Origin: CAWKKW01 sp963850345
GTDB taxonomy: Bacteria > Acidobacteriota > Terriglobia > Terriglobales > Acidobacteriaceae
Direction of reading: 5' to 3'
Assembly (NCBI GenBank): GCA_963850345.1
Contig: CAWKKW010000005.1
Coordinates: 186,001 to 250,000, forward strand
Length of the DNA: 64,000 bases
Position 1 is the stretch's first letter. Every line of letters starts with the position of its first letter. Below, one piece after another: positions 8,709-16,996 of this stretch. Below the pieces are notes generated by a model. The model made no database searches. It saw only the letters and a list, made by a program, of their open reading frames with translations, and had not been told where the DNA came from. The translations under genes and the position numbers were made by a program.

Positions 8709-10169
8709 GTGACCCGAACCATCCAGTTGCCCGAACACGAGACTGAGAACGCAAGGACCGATCTTGCCAAGCTGCGCGCAGAGAAGCGTTCGGTAGCCCT
8801 GATGTCGGTGCTGGCAGCCTGCTGCATGACAGCGCTCAAGTTGGTCACCGGCCTGCTCACCGGCAGCCTTGGCATGCTCTCTGATGCGGCTCATTCAGGA
8901 CTCGATCTGGTTGGCGCCGCTCTGACCTACTTCTCTGTACGGCTCTCAGACAAGCCGGCGGATGAAGACCACACCTACGGCCATGCCAAGGTCGAGAATC
9001 TCTCCGCCTTTGTCGAGACCTTTCTAATGATTGCCTCCTGCGTCTGGATTGCTTATGAGGCCGTCGATCGCATCTTCTTCCATCCCGTCCAGATCAAGTT
9101 TGTTATCTGGCCATTCCTCGTCCTGATCACTTCGATTACCGTGGACTACTGGCGTTCGCGGCAGTTGAAGCAGGTGGCGATCCGCAGCGGCAGCGCGGCG
9201 CTCGAGGCGGATGCCCTTCATTTCGCTTCGGACATCTGGGCTAGCGTGGCGGTGCTGCTGGGCCTGGCCGCCGCCTGGATCGGCCATGTCTTCGGAATTG
9301 CGTGGCTGCGTTTCGCTGACCCCGTCGCCGCCATCGCCGTATCGATCATGATCTTCCGCTTCAGTTGGGAACTCGCGCGGAAGACGGTGCAGGATTTGCT
9401 GGATGCCACGCCCGTCGAGGCTCGCAGCCGCATCATCGACGAAGTTGGGCGCACGGATGGTGTGCTCGCTGTAGACCAGGCGAGGGTTCGCCGATCGGGG
9501 ACTGCATACTTCGCCGACCTCACGCTTTCGCTCTCTCGCCAACTCACCTTTCAACGCACGGAAGAACTGGTGAACGAAGCCACAGAGGCCGTGCAGCGCG
9601 TGCTGCCGAATGCGGATGTGGTCATTCACACGGTGCCGCGGCCTACTGTGGCGGAGAGCATCTTCGACCGGGTTCGTGCCGTCGCCTCGCGCAACAATGT
9701 TGGCCTGCACGACGTCAGCATCCAGTCCTACGATGGCAAACTCCATGTCGAGCAGCACGTCGAGGTGCCCGAAACCATGGCCTTGCGCACCGCTCACACC
9801 TTCGTGCGCGGCATCGAAGATGAGATTCGCAAGGAGTTGCCCCAGGTCGGCTCTGTACTCACCCACATCGAGAGCGAGCCCGCCACCATTGAAGAGCCGG
9901 TGACTCTGGATCGCGACCGCCGCATCGAGAGGCATCTTCGCGAGGCCGCATCGCAGCTACCCGAGATCATTGACATCCACGAGGTCATCGTGGGTCGAAG
10001 CGGTGAACATCTCCAACTGTCCTGCCACTGCACTTTGCCCGATGAACTGGAGATGCAGCGCGTGCACGAGGTGATTACTTCGCTGGAAGACCGTTTCAAG
10101 CTGGGCTGCCCCGAGGTCTACCGCGTGCTGATTCATCCGGAACCGGCGAGCGATAACCGGCACTCCTGA
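8709..10169 (+). CDS. Cation diffusion facilitator with duplicated cytoplasmic domain
   Basis: 486 residues, against ~300 for usual CDF exporters. The membrane half (~30-220) has the metal site of helices 2 and 5: LSDAAHSGLD (D59, H62, D66 region), DHTYGHAKVE, and HFASDIWAS later. Residues ~225-310 form a normal C-terminal dimerisation domain (VDQARVRRSG). A further ~170 residues contain two more ferredoxin-like stretches (~315-400 LHDVSIQSYDGKLHVEQHVEVP and ~410-480 DIHEVIVGRSGEHLQLSCHCTLP). It probably exports Zn2+, Co2+ or Fe2+ by proton antiport. Start GTG at 8709 with AGAGGAGCC upstream. Confidence 0.9.
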   Translation: MTRTIQLPEHETENARTDLAKLRAEKRSVALMSVLAACCMTALKLVTGLLTGSLGMLSDAAHSGLDLVGAALTYFSVRLSDKPADEDHTYGHAKVENLSAFVETFLMIASCVWIAYEAVDRIFFHPVQIKFVIWPFLVLITSITVDYWRSRQLKQVAIRSGSAALEADALHFASDIWASVAVLLGLAAAWIGHVFGIAWLRFADPVAAIAVSIMIFRFSWELARKTVQDLLDATPVEARSRIIDEVGRTDGVLAVDQARVRRSGTAYFADLTLSLSRQLTFQRTEELVNEATEAVQRVLPNADVVIHTVPRPTVAESIFDRVRAVASRNNVGLHDVSIQSYDGKLHVEQHVEVPETMALRTAHTFVRGIEDEIRKELPQVGSVLTHIESEPATIEEPVTLDRDRRIERHLREAASQLPEIIDIHEVIVGRSGEHLQLSCHCTLPDELEMQRVHEVITSLEDRFKLGCPEVYRVLIHPEPASDNRHS

Positions 10170-10222
10170 TCTACAGAAGCACTAGACGCAAGAATCGAGT
10201 TGCTCCGCAAGGGAGGTTCGCC

Positions 10223-10735
10223 ATGATTGCCACGAGTTCCTGGACCAAGGAAATGATCTACGAAGGCCACTCGGAGAGCGGACACACAGTCGTGTTTGAC
10301 GCAGGAGCCACTCATGAAGCCGGGCCGACGCCGATGGAAGCAGTGCTGATGGCGCTCTGTTCCTGCACCTCGGTGGACGTGGTCTCGATTCTCAAAAAGA
10401 AGCGTGAGCCGATCACCGGGCTGCTGGTAACTGCCACCGCGCACCAGGCCCCAGCGCCTCCGCGCGTGTTCACCGAGATTGAATTGGTCTATCGCGTGTC
10501 GGGCCTCGTAGCGCGCAAGTCGATGGAAGATGCCGTCGCGCTCTCGAAGGACAAGTACTGTTCCGTATCGAAAATGCTGGAGAAGGCCGCCGCCATTACG
10601 TTTCGAATCGAATACGCAGGTGTGGAGTCGGTCGCCGACGCTCTAATAGAGGCGCAGGCAGAGGCCGGGTCTGGGGCCGGCACCGAGTCTCTGCCCGGCA
10701 CCCAGGCAGAAACCGACGAGGCTTCCTCCGCATGA
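10223..10735 (+). CDS. OsmC/Ohr-family protein
   Basis: 170 residues. The fold is indicated by GPTPMEAVLMALCSCTSVDVVSI (~34-56) and KDKYCSVSKML (~113-123), which supply the two reactive cysteines expected of thiol peroxidases in this family. The last ~30 residues are a Gly/Glu-rich, low-complexity tail (EAGSGAGTES) not usual for OsmC. A ribosome site (AAGGGAGG) precedes the ATG. The stop overlaps the start of the PASTA gene (ATGA), so they are translationally coupled. Role: detoxification of organic hydroperoxides (family inference). Confidence 0.88.
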   Translation: MIATSSWTKEMIYEGHSESGHTVVFDAGATHEAGPTPMEAVLMALCSCTSVDVVSILKKKREPITGLLVTATAHQAPAPPRVFTEIELVYRVSGLVARKSMEDAVALSKDKYCSVSKMLEKAAAITFRIEYAGVESVADALIEAQAEAGSGAGTESLPGTQAETDEASSA

Positions 10736-11493
10736 CGCGCCTGTTCCAGTTCGTGCTGGTCGTGCTGATGCTGGGTCTGGTCGCGTTGCTCTCCGCGATC
10801 ACGACCATGCACTATGCGATTCACGGTGCAGAGGTCACCATCCCCGACTTCCGCGGGCTGCAGGTGGCCGAGGCGTTTCATCAGGCGGCCAGCCTGGGCG
10901 TCAATCTCACGGTCGACAATCGCTTCTTCAGCGCGGAGGTCCCTGCCGACCGTATTCTGAGCCAGTCTCCGGCGCCGGGAACAGTGGTTCGACGTGAGTG
11001 GCATGTGCGCGTCACGCAGAGCCTCGGCCCGCAAAAGGTGGCCATCCCTGATGTGGTCGGAACGCAGGAGAGAGTCGCAGTCATTGAGATCAGAAGGCTC
11101 GGGCTGGAGCCCGGCAATACGGCGCATCTACCCGACCCTGCGCTCGCTCCCGGAACGATCGTGGCGCAGAATCCAACCGCCGATGCGGCGGGCGTCGAAC
11201 AGCCCAACATCAGCCTGCTGGTCAGCGAAGCCGCGCCGCCGCCGGTCTCGCAATTCGTCATGCCCGACTTTACCGGACAGGTCTTCACCCCTACGGCGCT
11301 GAGCGTTGTGCATGCCGGGCTCAAGCTCGCACCAGTGAAAGACACCGCGATGGCAATCCCGCCGATCCAGGCCCCGGGGTCTGTCGCGCCACCGCCAGTA
11401 CTCCTGCCGCCAGGCTCCATCGTGAGTCAGAACCCGCCCCCGGGATATCGTGTGGATGCGAGTACGCCGATCGAATTCACCGTAGCGAAGTAA
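10732..11493 (+). CDS. Membrane-anchored protein with three PASTA domains
   Basis: 253 residues. An N-terminal anchor helix (residues ~4-25, LFQFVLVVLMLGLVALLSAI) is followed by three PASTA repeats at ~33-97, ~104-165 and ~176-253, each with the IPDFRG/IPDVVG/MPDFTG start and a 'SQSPAPGT / AQNPTAD / SQNPPPGY' turn. PASTA domains bind peptidoglycan fragments, usually on PknB kinases or PBPs; here there is no kinase or transpeptidase domain. The third repeat has a Pro-rich insert (IPPIQAPGSVAPPP). It overlaps the OsmC gene by 4 bp and converges on rsmB with a 4-bp gap. Confidence 0.9.
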   Translation: MTRLFQFVLVVLMLGLVALLSAITTMHYAIHGAEVTIPDFRGLQVAEAFHQAASLGVNLTVDNRFFSAEVPADRILSQSPAPGTVVRREWHVRVTQSLGPQKVAIPDVVGTQERVAVIEIRRLGLEPGNTAHLPDPALAPGTIVAQNPTADAAGVEQPNISLLVSEAAPPPVSQFVMPDFTGQVFTPTALSVVHAGLKLAPVKDTAMAIPPIQAPGSVAPPPVLLPPGSIVSQNPPPGYRVDASTPIEFTVAK

Positions 11494-11497
11494 GCCA

Positions 11498-12847
11498 TCA
11501 GCGCCGCAACAGCACGGTGGCAAAGAATCCATCGCAGGGATGAACGCCGGGAAGCGTCCGCAGGTAGCCATCCTCGAATGCTGTATTCCTCAGGACGTCG
11601 GCGGCTTCCTTGGTGAGCGCGCCGGATCGTTCCAAGTCATTCAGTTGGCCTTCCGCCGGGAGGCGTTCAAACTGCGGCGCTGTGCCCAGGCACTCTTCGA
11701 CGACTGCGGCGTTTTCTTCGGGCTCTAAAGAACAAGTGGCATACACCAGTCGCCCATCTGGACGCACCGCTAGCATCGCCGCACTCAGGATCTCTACCTG
11801 CCTGCGATGCTGTCGGGGCAGGCCTTCCGCCGTCAATCGATGCCGAATCTCGGGGTTGCGTGCCAGCGTTCCAGTTCCGCTGCATGGCACATCGCACAGC
11901 ACCAGGTCGAACTCCTCGCGATAGGGAAGCTGCGCGGCGTCAGCGGCCTCATAGGTAATCTGCGCCGCCCCTGCTGATGTCGCCAGCAATCGCTTCATCT
12001 GTTCCAGCCGGCGGCCGCTCACGTCGCTGGCCACCACGCGCGCCTGCGGATTGCGTTCGGCGAGTATTGCCGTCTTGCCTCCAGGAGCGGCGCAGCAGTC
12101 GAGAATTGCTTCACCACCGCCTGCGAGCTCTGCAACCAGCTGCGAACCCTCGTCCTGGATACGAATCCCGCCTCGACGATACGTATCCGTATCAGTTACA
12201 TCGCCGCGAAGCACGCGGCGCGCCTGCGCAAGAAAGCTCGCCGGAGCCAGTTCAATTCCCTCTTCGCCCAAGGATTGCTCCGCATCGGGTGAGAGTAAGC
12301 GGATGTGTGTCTGCGGCAGTTCCTGATCAAAGCGGCAGATCTGCTCGGCGCGGACGGCTCCATACGCCTCGATCCATCGCTCCACTAACCACAGGGGATG
12401 CCCCAGTACCTCAGCCATCTCAGCAGGTGTGCGAAATGTTGTTGGCGCGGGATGCGCCCCCGCCCGCGAAATGTTCCTGAGCACCGCATTCACCATTCCG
12501 GCCGCAAAGGTATTTCCGGTGGACTTCGCGATCTCCACGCTCTCTGAAATGGCGGCGTGAGGGGGAATTCGATCCAGATGCAAAAGCTGAAATGCTCCGA
12601 GCCGCAGCGCCAGCAGGACACGTACATCCAGCTTTTCACCCGGCCGCTTGAGATACGATCGGATCTTAGCGTCGAGCGCGATCTGCCAGCGCAGCGTTCC
12701 CATCACCAGCGTGGTGCAAAGGTTGCGGTCCTGGGCTGAGAGTGCCTGCACTCGCGCCGAGCGCAGCAATTCGTCGCAGTGGCCTGCACCTGACTCCATC
12801 TTCAGCAGAATCTCGAGGGCCGCGGAGCGGGCCGGGGCAACTGGCAT
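11498..12847 (-). CDS. rsmB: 16S rRNA (cytosine-967-C5)-methyltransferase
   Basis: 449 residues: an N-terminal NusB-like helical domain (~8-140; LRLGAFQLLHLDRIPPHAAISESVEIAK) followed by the RsmF/RsmB methyltransferase domain. The SAM loop is LDCCAAPGGKTAILA (~249-263). The two family cysteines are in DVPCSGTGTLARNPEI and ATCSLEPEENAAVV. It methylates C967 of 16S rRNA. It is the last gene of the def-fmt-rsmB group, starting 2 bp after the fmt stop. Confidence 0.95.
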   Translation of the reverse strand: MPVAPARSAALEILLKMESGAGHCDELLRSARVQALSAQDRNLCTTLVMGTLRWQIALDAKIRSYLKRPGEKLDVRVLLALRLGAFQLLHLDRIPPHAAISESVEIAKSTGNTFAAGMVNAVLRNISRAGAHPAPTTFRTPAEMAEVLGHPLWLVERWIEAYGAVRAEQICRFDQELPQTHIRLLSPDAEQSLGEEGIELAPASFLAQARRVLRGDVTDTDTYRRGGIRIQDEGSQLVAELAGGGEAILDCCAAPGGKTAILAERNPQARVVASDVSGRRLEQMKRLLATSAGAAQITYEAADAAQLPYREEFDLVLCDVPCSGTGTLARNPEIRHRLTAEGLPRQHRRQVEILSAAMLAVRPDGRLVYATCSLEPEENAAVVEECLGTAPQFERLPAEGQLNDLERSGALTKEAADVLRNTAFEDGYLRTLPGVHPCDGFFATVLLRR

Positions 12848-12849
12848 AC

Positions 12850-13794
12850 TTACCCCAGCCTGTCGCCGGATTGGAGTGTTTGTCCTCGAAGGAAATCGGC
12901 TGCCGGCATCCGCTTCTTGCCTTCCATCTGCACCTCTACCAGTTCGAGGGCGGTTCGCTCACCACATCCGACAAAGAGTCTTCCACTTTGCAGCTTGATC
13001 TCGCCGGGAGCCAGCGTAGGAGATACCTCCGTCGGCATCATGCGATGCAGCGCGAGCTTTTTGCCGTTCAGCAGAACGTATGCGCCGGGCCACGGTTGAA
13101 ATCCGCGCCACCGGTTGTAGATCTCCATCGACGTGCGCCGAAAATTCACCAGTCCGTCTTCGCGTTTCAGGATCGGCGCGAGTGTGGCCAGGCTCTCATC
13201 CTGCTTGATCGGTTCGAGCGTCCCTTTCTCGAGTCCCTGCAGCGTTTCGATCATCAAGCTCGCACCGGATTCGGCGAGCCGCGGAAAGATGTCCTCCGAA
13301 GTCTGATCGGGTGCAATCACCAACTCTCGCTGCAACAGCATGTCGCCCGTATCCAGACCTTCGTCGATGCGCATCGTGGTTGCGCCTGTCACGGGTTCGC
13401 CATTCGCGATGGCCCACTGAATCGGGGCAGCGCCACGATACTTCGGTAAAAGCGAGCCGTGCAGGTTGAGGTTTCCGAGAGGCGGCAGGTCGAGCATCCA
13501 CTTCGGAATAATGCGGCCGTAAGCCACGACGACAATCGCGTCGGGCTGGATCGCCTCCAGTTGCGCGCGGAACTCGGCATTGTTCTTGATCTTTTCCGGC
13601 TGGGTGACAGGCAGGCCGGCTTCGATGGCAACCTGCTTCCCTGGAGGCGCAACCATGGTCATGCCGCGACCCTGTGGGCGATCGGGTTGCGTGACGACTA
13701 GTTCTATCGGATAACCCGCACGCAAGATTGCTTTCAGTGTCGGCACTGCGAACTGCGGCGTGCCACAGAAGACGAGCCGCAGTCGATCTACCAC
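12850..13794 (-). CDS. fmt: Methionyl-tRNA formyltransferase
   Basis: 314 residues, normal length. The N-terminal formyltransferase core has FCGTPQFAVP, LNLHGSLLPKYRGAAPIQWAI (~105-125) with the catalytic histidine region, and MRIDEGLDTGDMLL. The C-terminal OB-like tRNA-binding domain (RPWPGAY-like segment, WPGAYVLLNGK) is present. It formylates Met-tRNAi for initiation. The start overlaps the def stop by 7 bp, the classic def-fmt pairing. Confidence 0.96.
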   Translation of the reverse strand: MVDRLRLVFCGTPQFAVPTLKAILRAGYPIELVVTQPDRPQGRGMTMVAPPGKQVAIEAGLPVTQPEKIKNNAEFRAQLEAIQPDAIVVVAYGRIIPKWMLDLPPLGNLNLHGSLLPKYRGAAPIQWAIANGEPVTGATTMRIDEGLDTGDMLLQRELVIAPDQTSEDIFPRLAESGASLMIETLQGLEKGTLEPIKQDESLATLAPILKREDGLVNFRRTSMEIYNRWRGFQPWPGAYVLLNGKKLALHRMMPTEVSPTLAPGEIKLQSGRLFVGCGERTALELVEVQMEGKKRMPAADFLRGQTLQSGDRLG

Positions 13795-14297
13795 TCGCCG
13801 GCCCTCTGCAGCTTGCGAATGCGCCGCAGGATCAGATCCCGCTTGAGCGCACTTACGCGAAAGATGAATAAGACACCGTCGAGGTGATCGATCTCGTGCT
13901 GAAACGCCCGCGCCAGCAAATCGTCGCCCTCAATTTCAAACCACTTGCCTTCGACGTCCTGAGCGCGAACGGTGACCCGGTTGGCGCGCGAGACTTTCTC
14001 GTGAATGTCGGGAAGACTCAAGCAGCCTTCATCGCCATACTGCTTGCCCTCGCGAACAATGATCTCGGGATTGATGAGCACGATCTTGTCTTCGGGCGTC
14101 TTCTGAAAGCTCAGATCGATGACAGTCAGCCGCTTCGACACTCCCACCTGCGGCGCCGCCAGGCCGATTCCATGAGCCGCATACATCGACTCGAACATGT
14201 CATCCACCAGCGTCCGCAGTTCGTCGTTGAACTCAGAGACAGGCTCGCTGGGTCTTTGCAAAATCGGGTCGGGATATTTAACGATCGAACGTACCAT
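13788..14297 (-). CDS. def: Peptide deformylase
   Basis: 169 residues with all three deformylase motifs: GIGLAAPQ (43-50), EGCLS (90-94, metal cysteine) and HEIDH (134-138, two metal histidines and catalytic glutamate). It removes the formyl group from nascent proteins, the step complementary to fmt, with which it overlaps. It starts 25 bp after the aroC stop, so it is probably read from the same transcript. Confidence 0.97.
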   Translation of the reverse strand: MVRSIVKYPDPILQRPSEPVSEFNDELRTLVDDMFESMYAAHGIGLAAPQVGVSKRLTVIDLSFQKTPEDKIVLINPEIIVREGKQYGDEGCLSLPDIHEKVSRANRVTVRAQDVEGKWFEIEGDDLLARAFQHEIDHLDGVLFIFRVSALKRDLILRRIRKLQRAGEW

Positions 14298-14321
14298 CGA
14301 ACTTCTGACTCTGCCTCAGGC

Positions 14322-15500
14322 CTAAAATTTTCTAATCTGTTCCAGGTAGCCGTCGTAGTTGCGACGCAGTTCGCCAGCCGAGTCGCCGCCAAACTTCTCC
14401 AGCACCAACCGGCCAACCGACAACGCCACCATAGCTTCCGCGGCTACACCGGCCGCAGGCACCACGCACACATCGCTGCGTTCGTAGGCGGCTTTGGTGA
14501 CTTCGCGCGTGTCGAAGCGAACTGATCCCAAGGGTCGCCGCAGCGTCGAGATGGGCTTCAAGTATCCGCGCACGATGATGTCTTCGCCATTGGATACGCC
14601 GCCTTCGATTCCGCCGGCGTTGTTGCGCTCGCGGGTGAAGCGGGTGTGCGAACCGTTCTCCTGCTCGCCATAGCCGATGGCATCGTGCACTTCGGAACCG
14701 AACGACTCTGCCGCCGTGACGCCTCTGCCAATTTCAACCGCTTTGACCGCCTGCAGCGACATCACGGCCTGCGCGAGAATCCCATCCAGCCGCTCATCCC
14801 AATTGACGTAGGTGCCTATCCCCGCCGGCGCGCCATGCACGACCACTTCGAAAACGCCTCCGATGGAGTCGCCGGTCCGCAACACCACGTCCACCTCTGC
14901 CTTCATTCGCGCCTCGGCTTCCGCATCGACACAGTTCAGCAGGACTTCGTTCTTGTCACGCAAGGCCGAAATTTCTTGCCAACTCGCGTCGCGGCCCAGT
15001 TCCGCATGGCCCACGCGCGTGACATGGCTGGCCACGTCGATACCAAGCGACTTCAACAGCAGTTTGCCCAGGCCACCCGCTGCGACTCGCGCAGTTGACT
15101 CGCGGGCCGAGGCACGCTCCAGAACATAGCGTGCATCCGGAAAGTTATATTTGAGCGCACCCGCCAGGTCTGCATGCCCAGGCCGCGGCGAAGCGACAGC
15201 CTTGTGTTTGGATGGGTCTCCGGCCTCGACCGGCAGCACTTCGGTCCAGTTTTTCCAGTCGCGATTATCGATCTCAATGGCGATCGGTGCGCCGATGGTC
15301 TTGCCGTGGCGCACGCCTGAAAGAATGTGGACGGTGTCTGTCTCAATCCGCATCCGGCCGCCGCGCCCATAGCCCTGCTGGCGCCGCCATAGCTCGCGGT
15401 TGATAAACTCCGTGTCGATCTCGAGACCCGCTGGAAGCCCTGAAACCAGGGCAATCAAGCTCTCGCCGTGCGATTCGCCTGCAGTAGAAAAACGTAGCAT
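14322..15500 (-). CDS. aroC: Chorismate synthase
   Basis: 392 residues, full length. Signatures: GESHGESLIALVSGLPAGL at the N-terminus, GYGRGGRM, ASPRPGHADLAGALKY (~106-121), ARESTARVAAGGL, and NNAGGIEGGVSNGEDI followed by STLRRPLGSV. The FMN-dependent enzyme makes chorismate from EPSP. It sits between the EVE gene (62 bp upstream) and def (25 bp downstream) in a seven-gene same-strand run. Confidence 0.97.
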   Translation of the reverse strand: MLRFSTAGESHGESLIALVSGLPAGLEIDTEFINRELWRRQQGYGRGGRMRIETDTVHILSGVRHGKTIGAPIAIEIDNRDWKNWTEVLPVEAGDPSKHKAVASPRPGHADLAGALKYNFPDARYVLERASARESTARVAAGGLGKLLLKSLGIDVASHVTRVGHAELGRDASWQEISALRDKNEVLLNCVDAEAEARMKAEVDVVLRTGDSIGGVFEVVVHGAPAGIGTYVNWDERLDGILAQAVMSLQAVKAVEIGRGVTAAESFGSEVHDAIGYGEQENGSHTRFTRERNNAGGIEGGVSNGEDIIVRGYLKPISTLRRPLGSVRFDTREVTKAAYERSDVCVVPAAGVAAEAMVALSVGRLVLEKFGGDSAGELRRNYDGYLEQIRKF

Positions 15501-15561
15501 TGTATGTGCGCTTAGCCAGCTTCGATTGTATCGCAGCGCATCGAGGCGGCAGGCTCTCGGT

Positions 15562-15942
15562 TTAGCTGCCGGTGAGCCAGGTGTACTGGTCCTCAGTGAG
15601 AGGAACGACGCTCAGCCTGCCGATCCTCACCAGCGGCGAATCGGCGAACAGCTTCGCCTGCTTGATCTCGTCGAGCGTCTTCGGCTGCTTCAGCTGCTTT
15701 CCAGCCTGAATGCGCACCAGCGGCACCTTAGGATCACTCGCGTCCACCGACAGCACCTTCGCTGTACCGATTGCTGTGCGGTCGTCCCCGGTGTGATAGA
15801 TGACCAGCTTGTCGCCCTTCTTCATTTCGCGAAGATGTTTCACCGCAGTCGCGTTGGTTACGCCATCCCACACGGTTTCCTTGTCGCGCACGAGGTCGTT
15901 CATCGAGTAAGCGTCCGGTTCGGTCTTCAGCAGATACGGCAT
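15562..15942 (-). CDS. EVE-domain protein
   Basis: 126 residues from the ATG at 15942; that ATG shares one base with the stop of the upstream gene (TAATG), which fixes the start. It begins PYLLKTEPDAYSM and contains TVWDGVTNATAVKHLREMKKGDKLVIYHTG and later IGTAKVLS, the complete EVE fold. EVE domains recognise modified bases in DNA or RNA. Translational coupling to a YhaM-like exoribonuclease suggests an RNA-related job here (inference). Confidence 0.92.
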   Translation of the reverse strand: MPYLLKTEPDAYSMNDLVRDKETVWDGVTNATAVKHLREMKKGDKLVIYHTGDDRTAIGTAKVLSVDASDPKVPLVRIQAGKQLKQPKTLDEIKQAKLFADSPLVRIGRLSVVPLTEDQYTWLTGS

Positions 15943-16934
15943 TATTCCTTGTCCTCGCTTGCTTCGAGATAGCCCCGCGTATTCAGGAGAGGCCGCTCCA
16001 TCGCTCGCACCCAATCGGTAAACTGTCCGGCGGATTTGCCCGCAGTCTCATTGCGCGCGAATTCTGTCCGCATCAACTGCATCTTCGCGTCCATATCATC
16101 CAGAAAGTTGAGCAGTACCGCCTCTGGAATCATGGGCAACTTCGGCGATCCGAACTCATATTTTCCGTGATGGCTCAGGATGATGTGCTCTACCAGGATT
16201 CGAAGCTTCGGCGGGAAATCGGGCAGTGCGGCGATCTTCTGATCGACCATGCTGACGCCGATGGTGATGTGGCCGACCAGCGTTCCTTCGAGGCTGTAGT
16301 CGAAAGCGGTGCCCCAGCGCAACTCGTGCAGCTTGCCGATGTCGTGCAACATGGCCCCGGTCAGCAGCAGGTCGCGATGCACCTCGGTATAGTGGCTCGC
16401 GGCGAGTTCGCAGATGTCCAGCAGCGAAACGATGTGTTCCAGCAGCCCGCCGATCCAAGCATGATGCAGGCTCTTGGCGGCGGGCGCCTGGCGCAGAGCG
16501 TCGGCAATCTGCGGATCGTCGAGAAAGCTCCGCATCAGCGCTTTCAAGTGCTGATCCTTGAAGCTCTCCACGTAGAGGTTTAATTCCGACCACAGCTCGT
16601 CGATGTTCTTGGTGGTCTTCGGCAGAAAGTCGCCCAGCTCGTATTCGGGTTCGTTCGCCTTGCGAATCTTATCGAGCTTGAGCTGCAGCCGGCCGTCAAA
16701 GCGGCAAACCTGCGCTTGCACCTTGACGATGTCACCCTGATCAAAGGTCGCCGCAGCGGCGGGAACGCCGTCCCACATCCGCGCATCCACCTGGCCGGTG
16801 CTGTCACACAGCGTTACCGCCAGATAGACCGCGCCGGCTTTGGTGGTCCGAACCTGCTTCTGGGTGGCGGCGAAATACGAGACCAGCGTCTCGTTTTCGT
16901 GCGCGCCAAAGTCCGCGATAAAGTGCTCTTTCAT
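15942..16934 (-). CDS. YhaM-like 3'-5' exoribonuclease (OB-fold plus HD domain)
   Basis: 330 residues from the ATG at 16934; an in-frame start at 16979 would add 15 residues. The N-terminal OB-fold covers ~10-100 (VSYFAATQKQVRTTKAGAVYL; GQVDARMWDG). The HD domain (~150-300) has SLHHAWIGGLLEHIVSLL, GAMLHDIGKLHEL and EHIILSHHGKYEFGSP, giving the expected His/Asp metal ligands. YhaM enzymes degrade single-stranded RNA/DNA 3'-5'. It follows the surA-like gene by 62 bp and is coupled to the EVE gene. Confidence 0.92.
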   Translation of the reverse strand: MKEHFIADFGAHENETLVSYFAATQKQVRTTKAGAVYLAVTLCDSTGQVDARMWDGVPAAAATFDQGDIVKVQAQVCRFDGRLQLKLDKIRKANEPEYELGDFLPKTTKNIDELWSELNLYVESFKDQHLKALMRSFLDDPQIADALRQAPAAKSLHHAWIGGLLEHIVSLLDICELAASHYTEVHRDLLLTGAMLHDIGKLHELRWGTAFDYSLEGTLVGHITIGVSMVDQKIAALPDFPPKLRILVEHIILSHHGKYEFGSPKLPMIPEAVLLNFLDDMDAKMQLMRTEFARNETAGKSAGQFTDWVRAMERPLLNTRGYLEASEDKE

Positions 16935-16996
16935 TCGCACCCAAACGGCCTCTCTGTGGCCGATCTTTCCATGCAGCACTGGCCGGAGGGTCAGAG

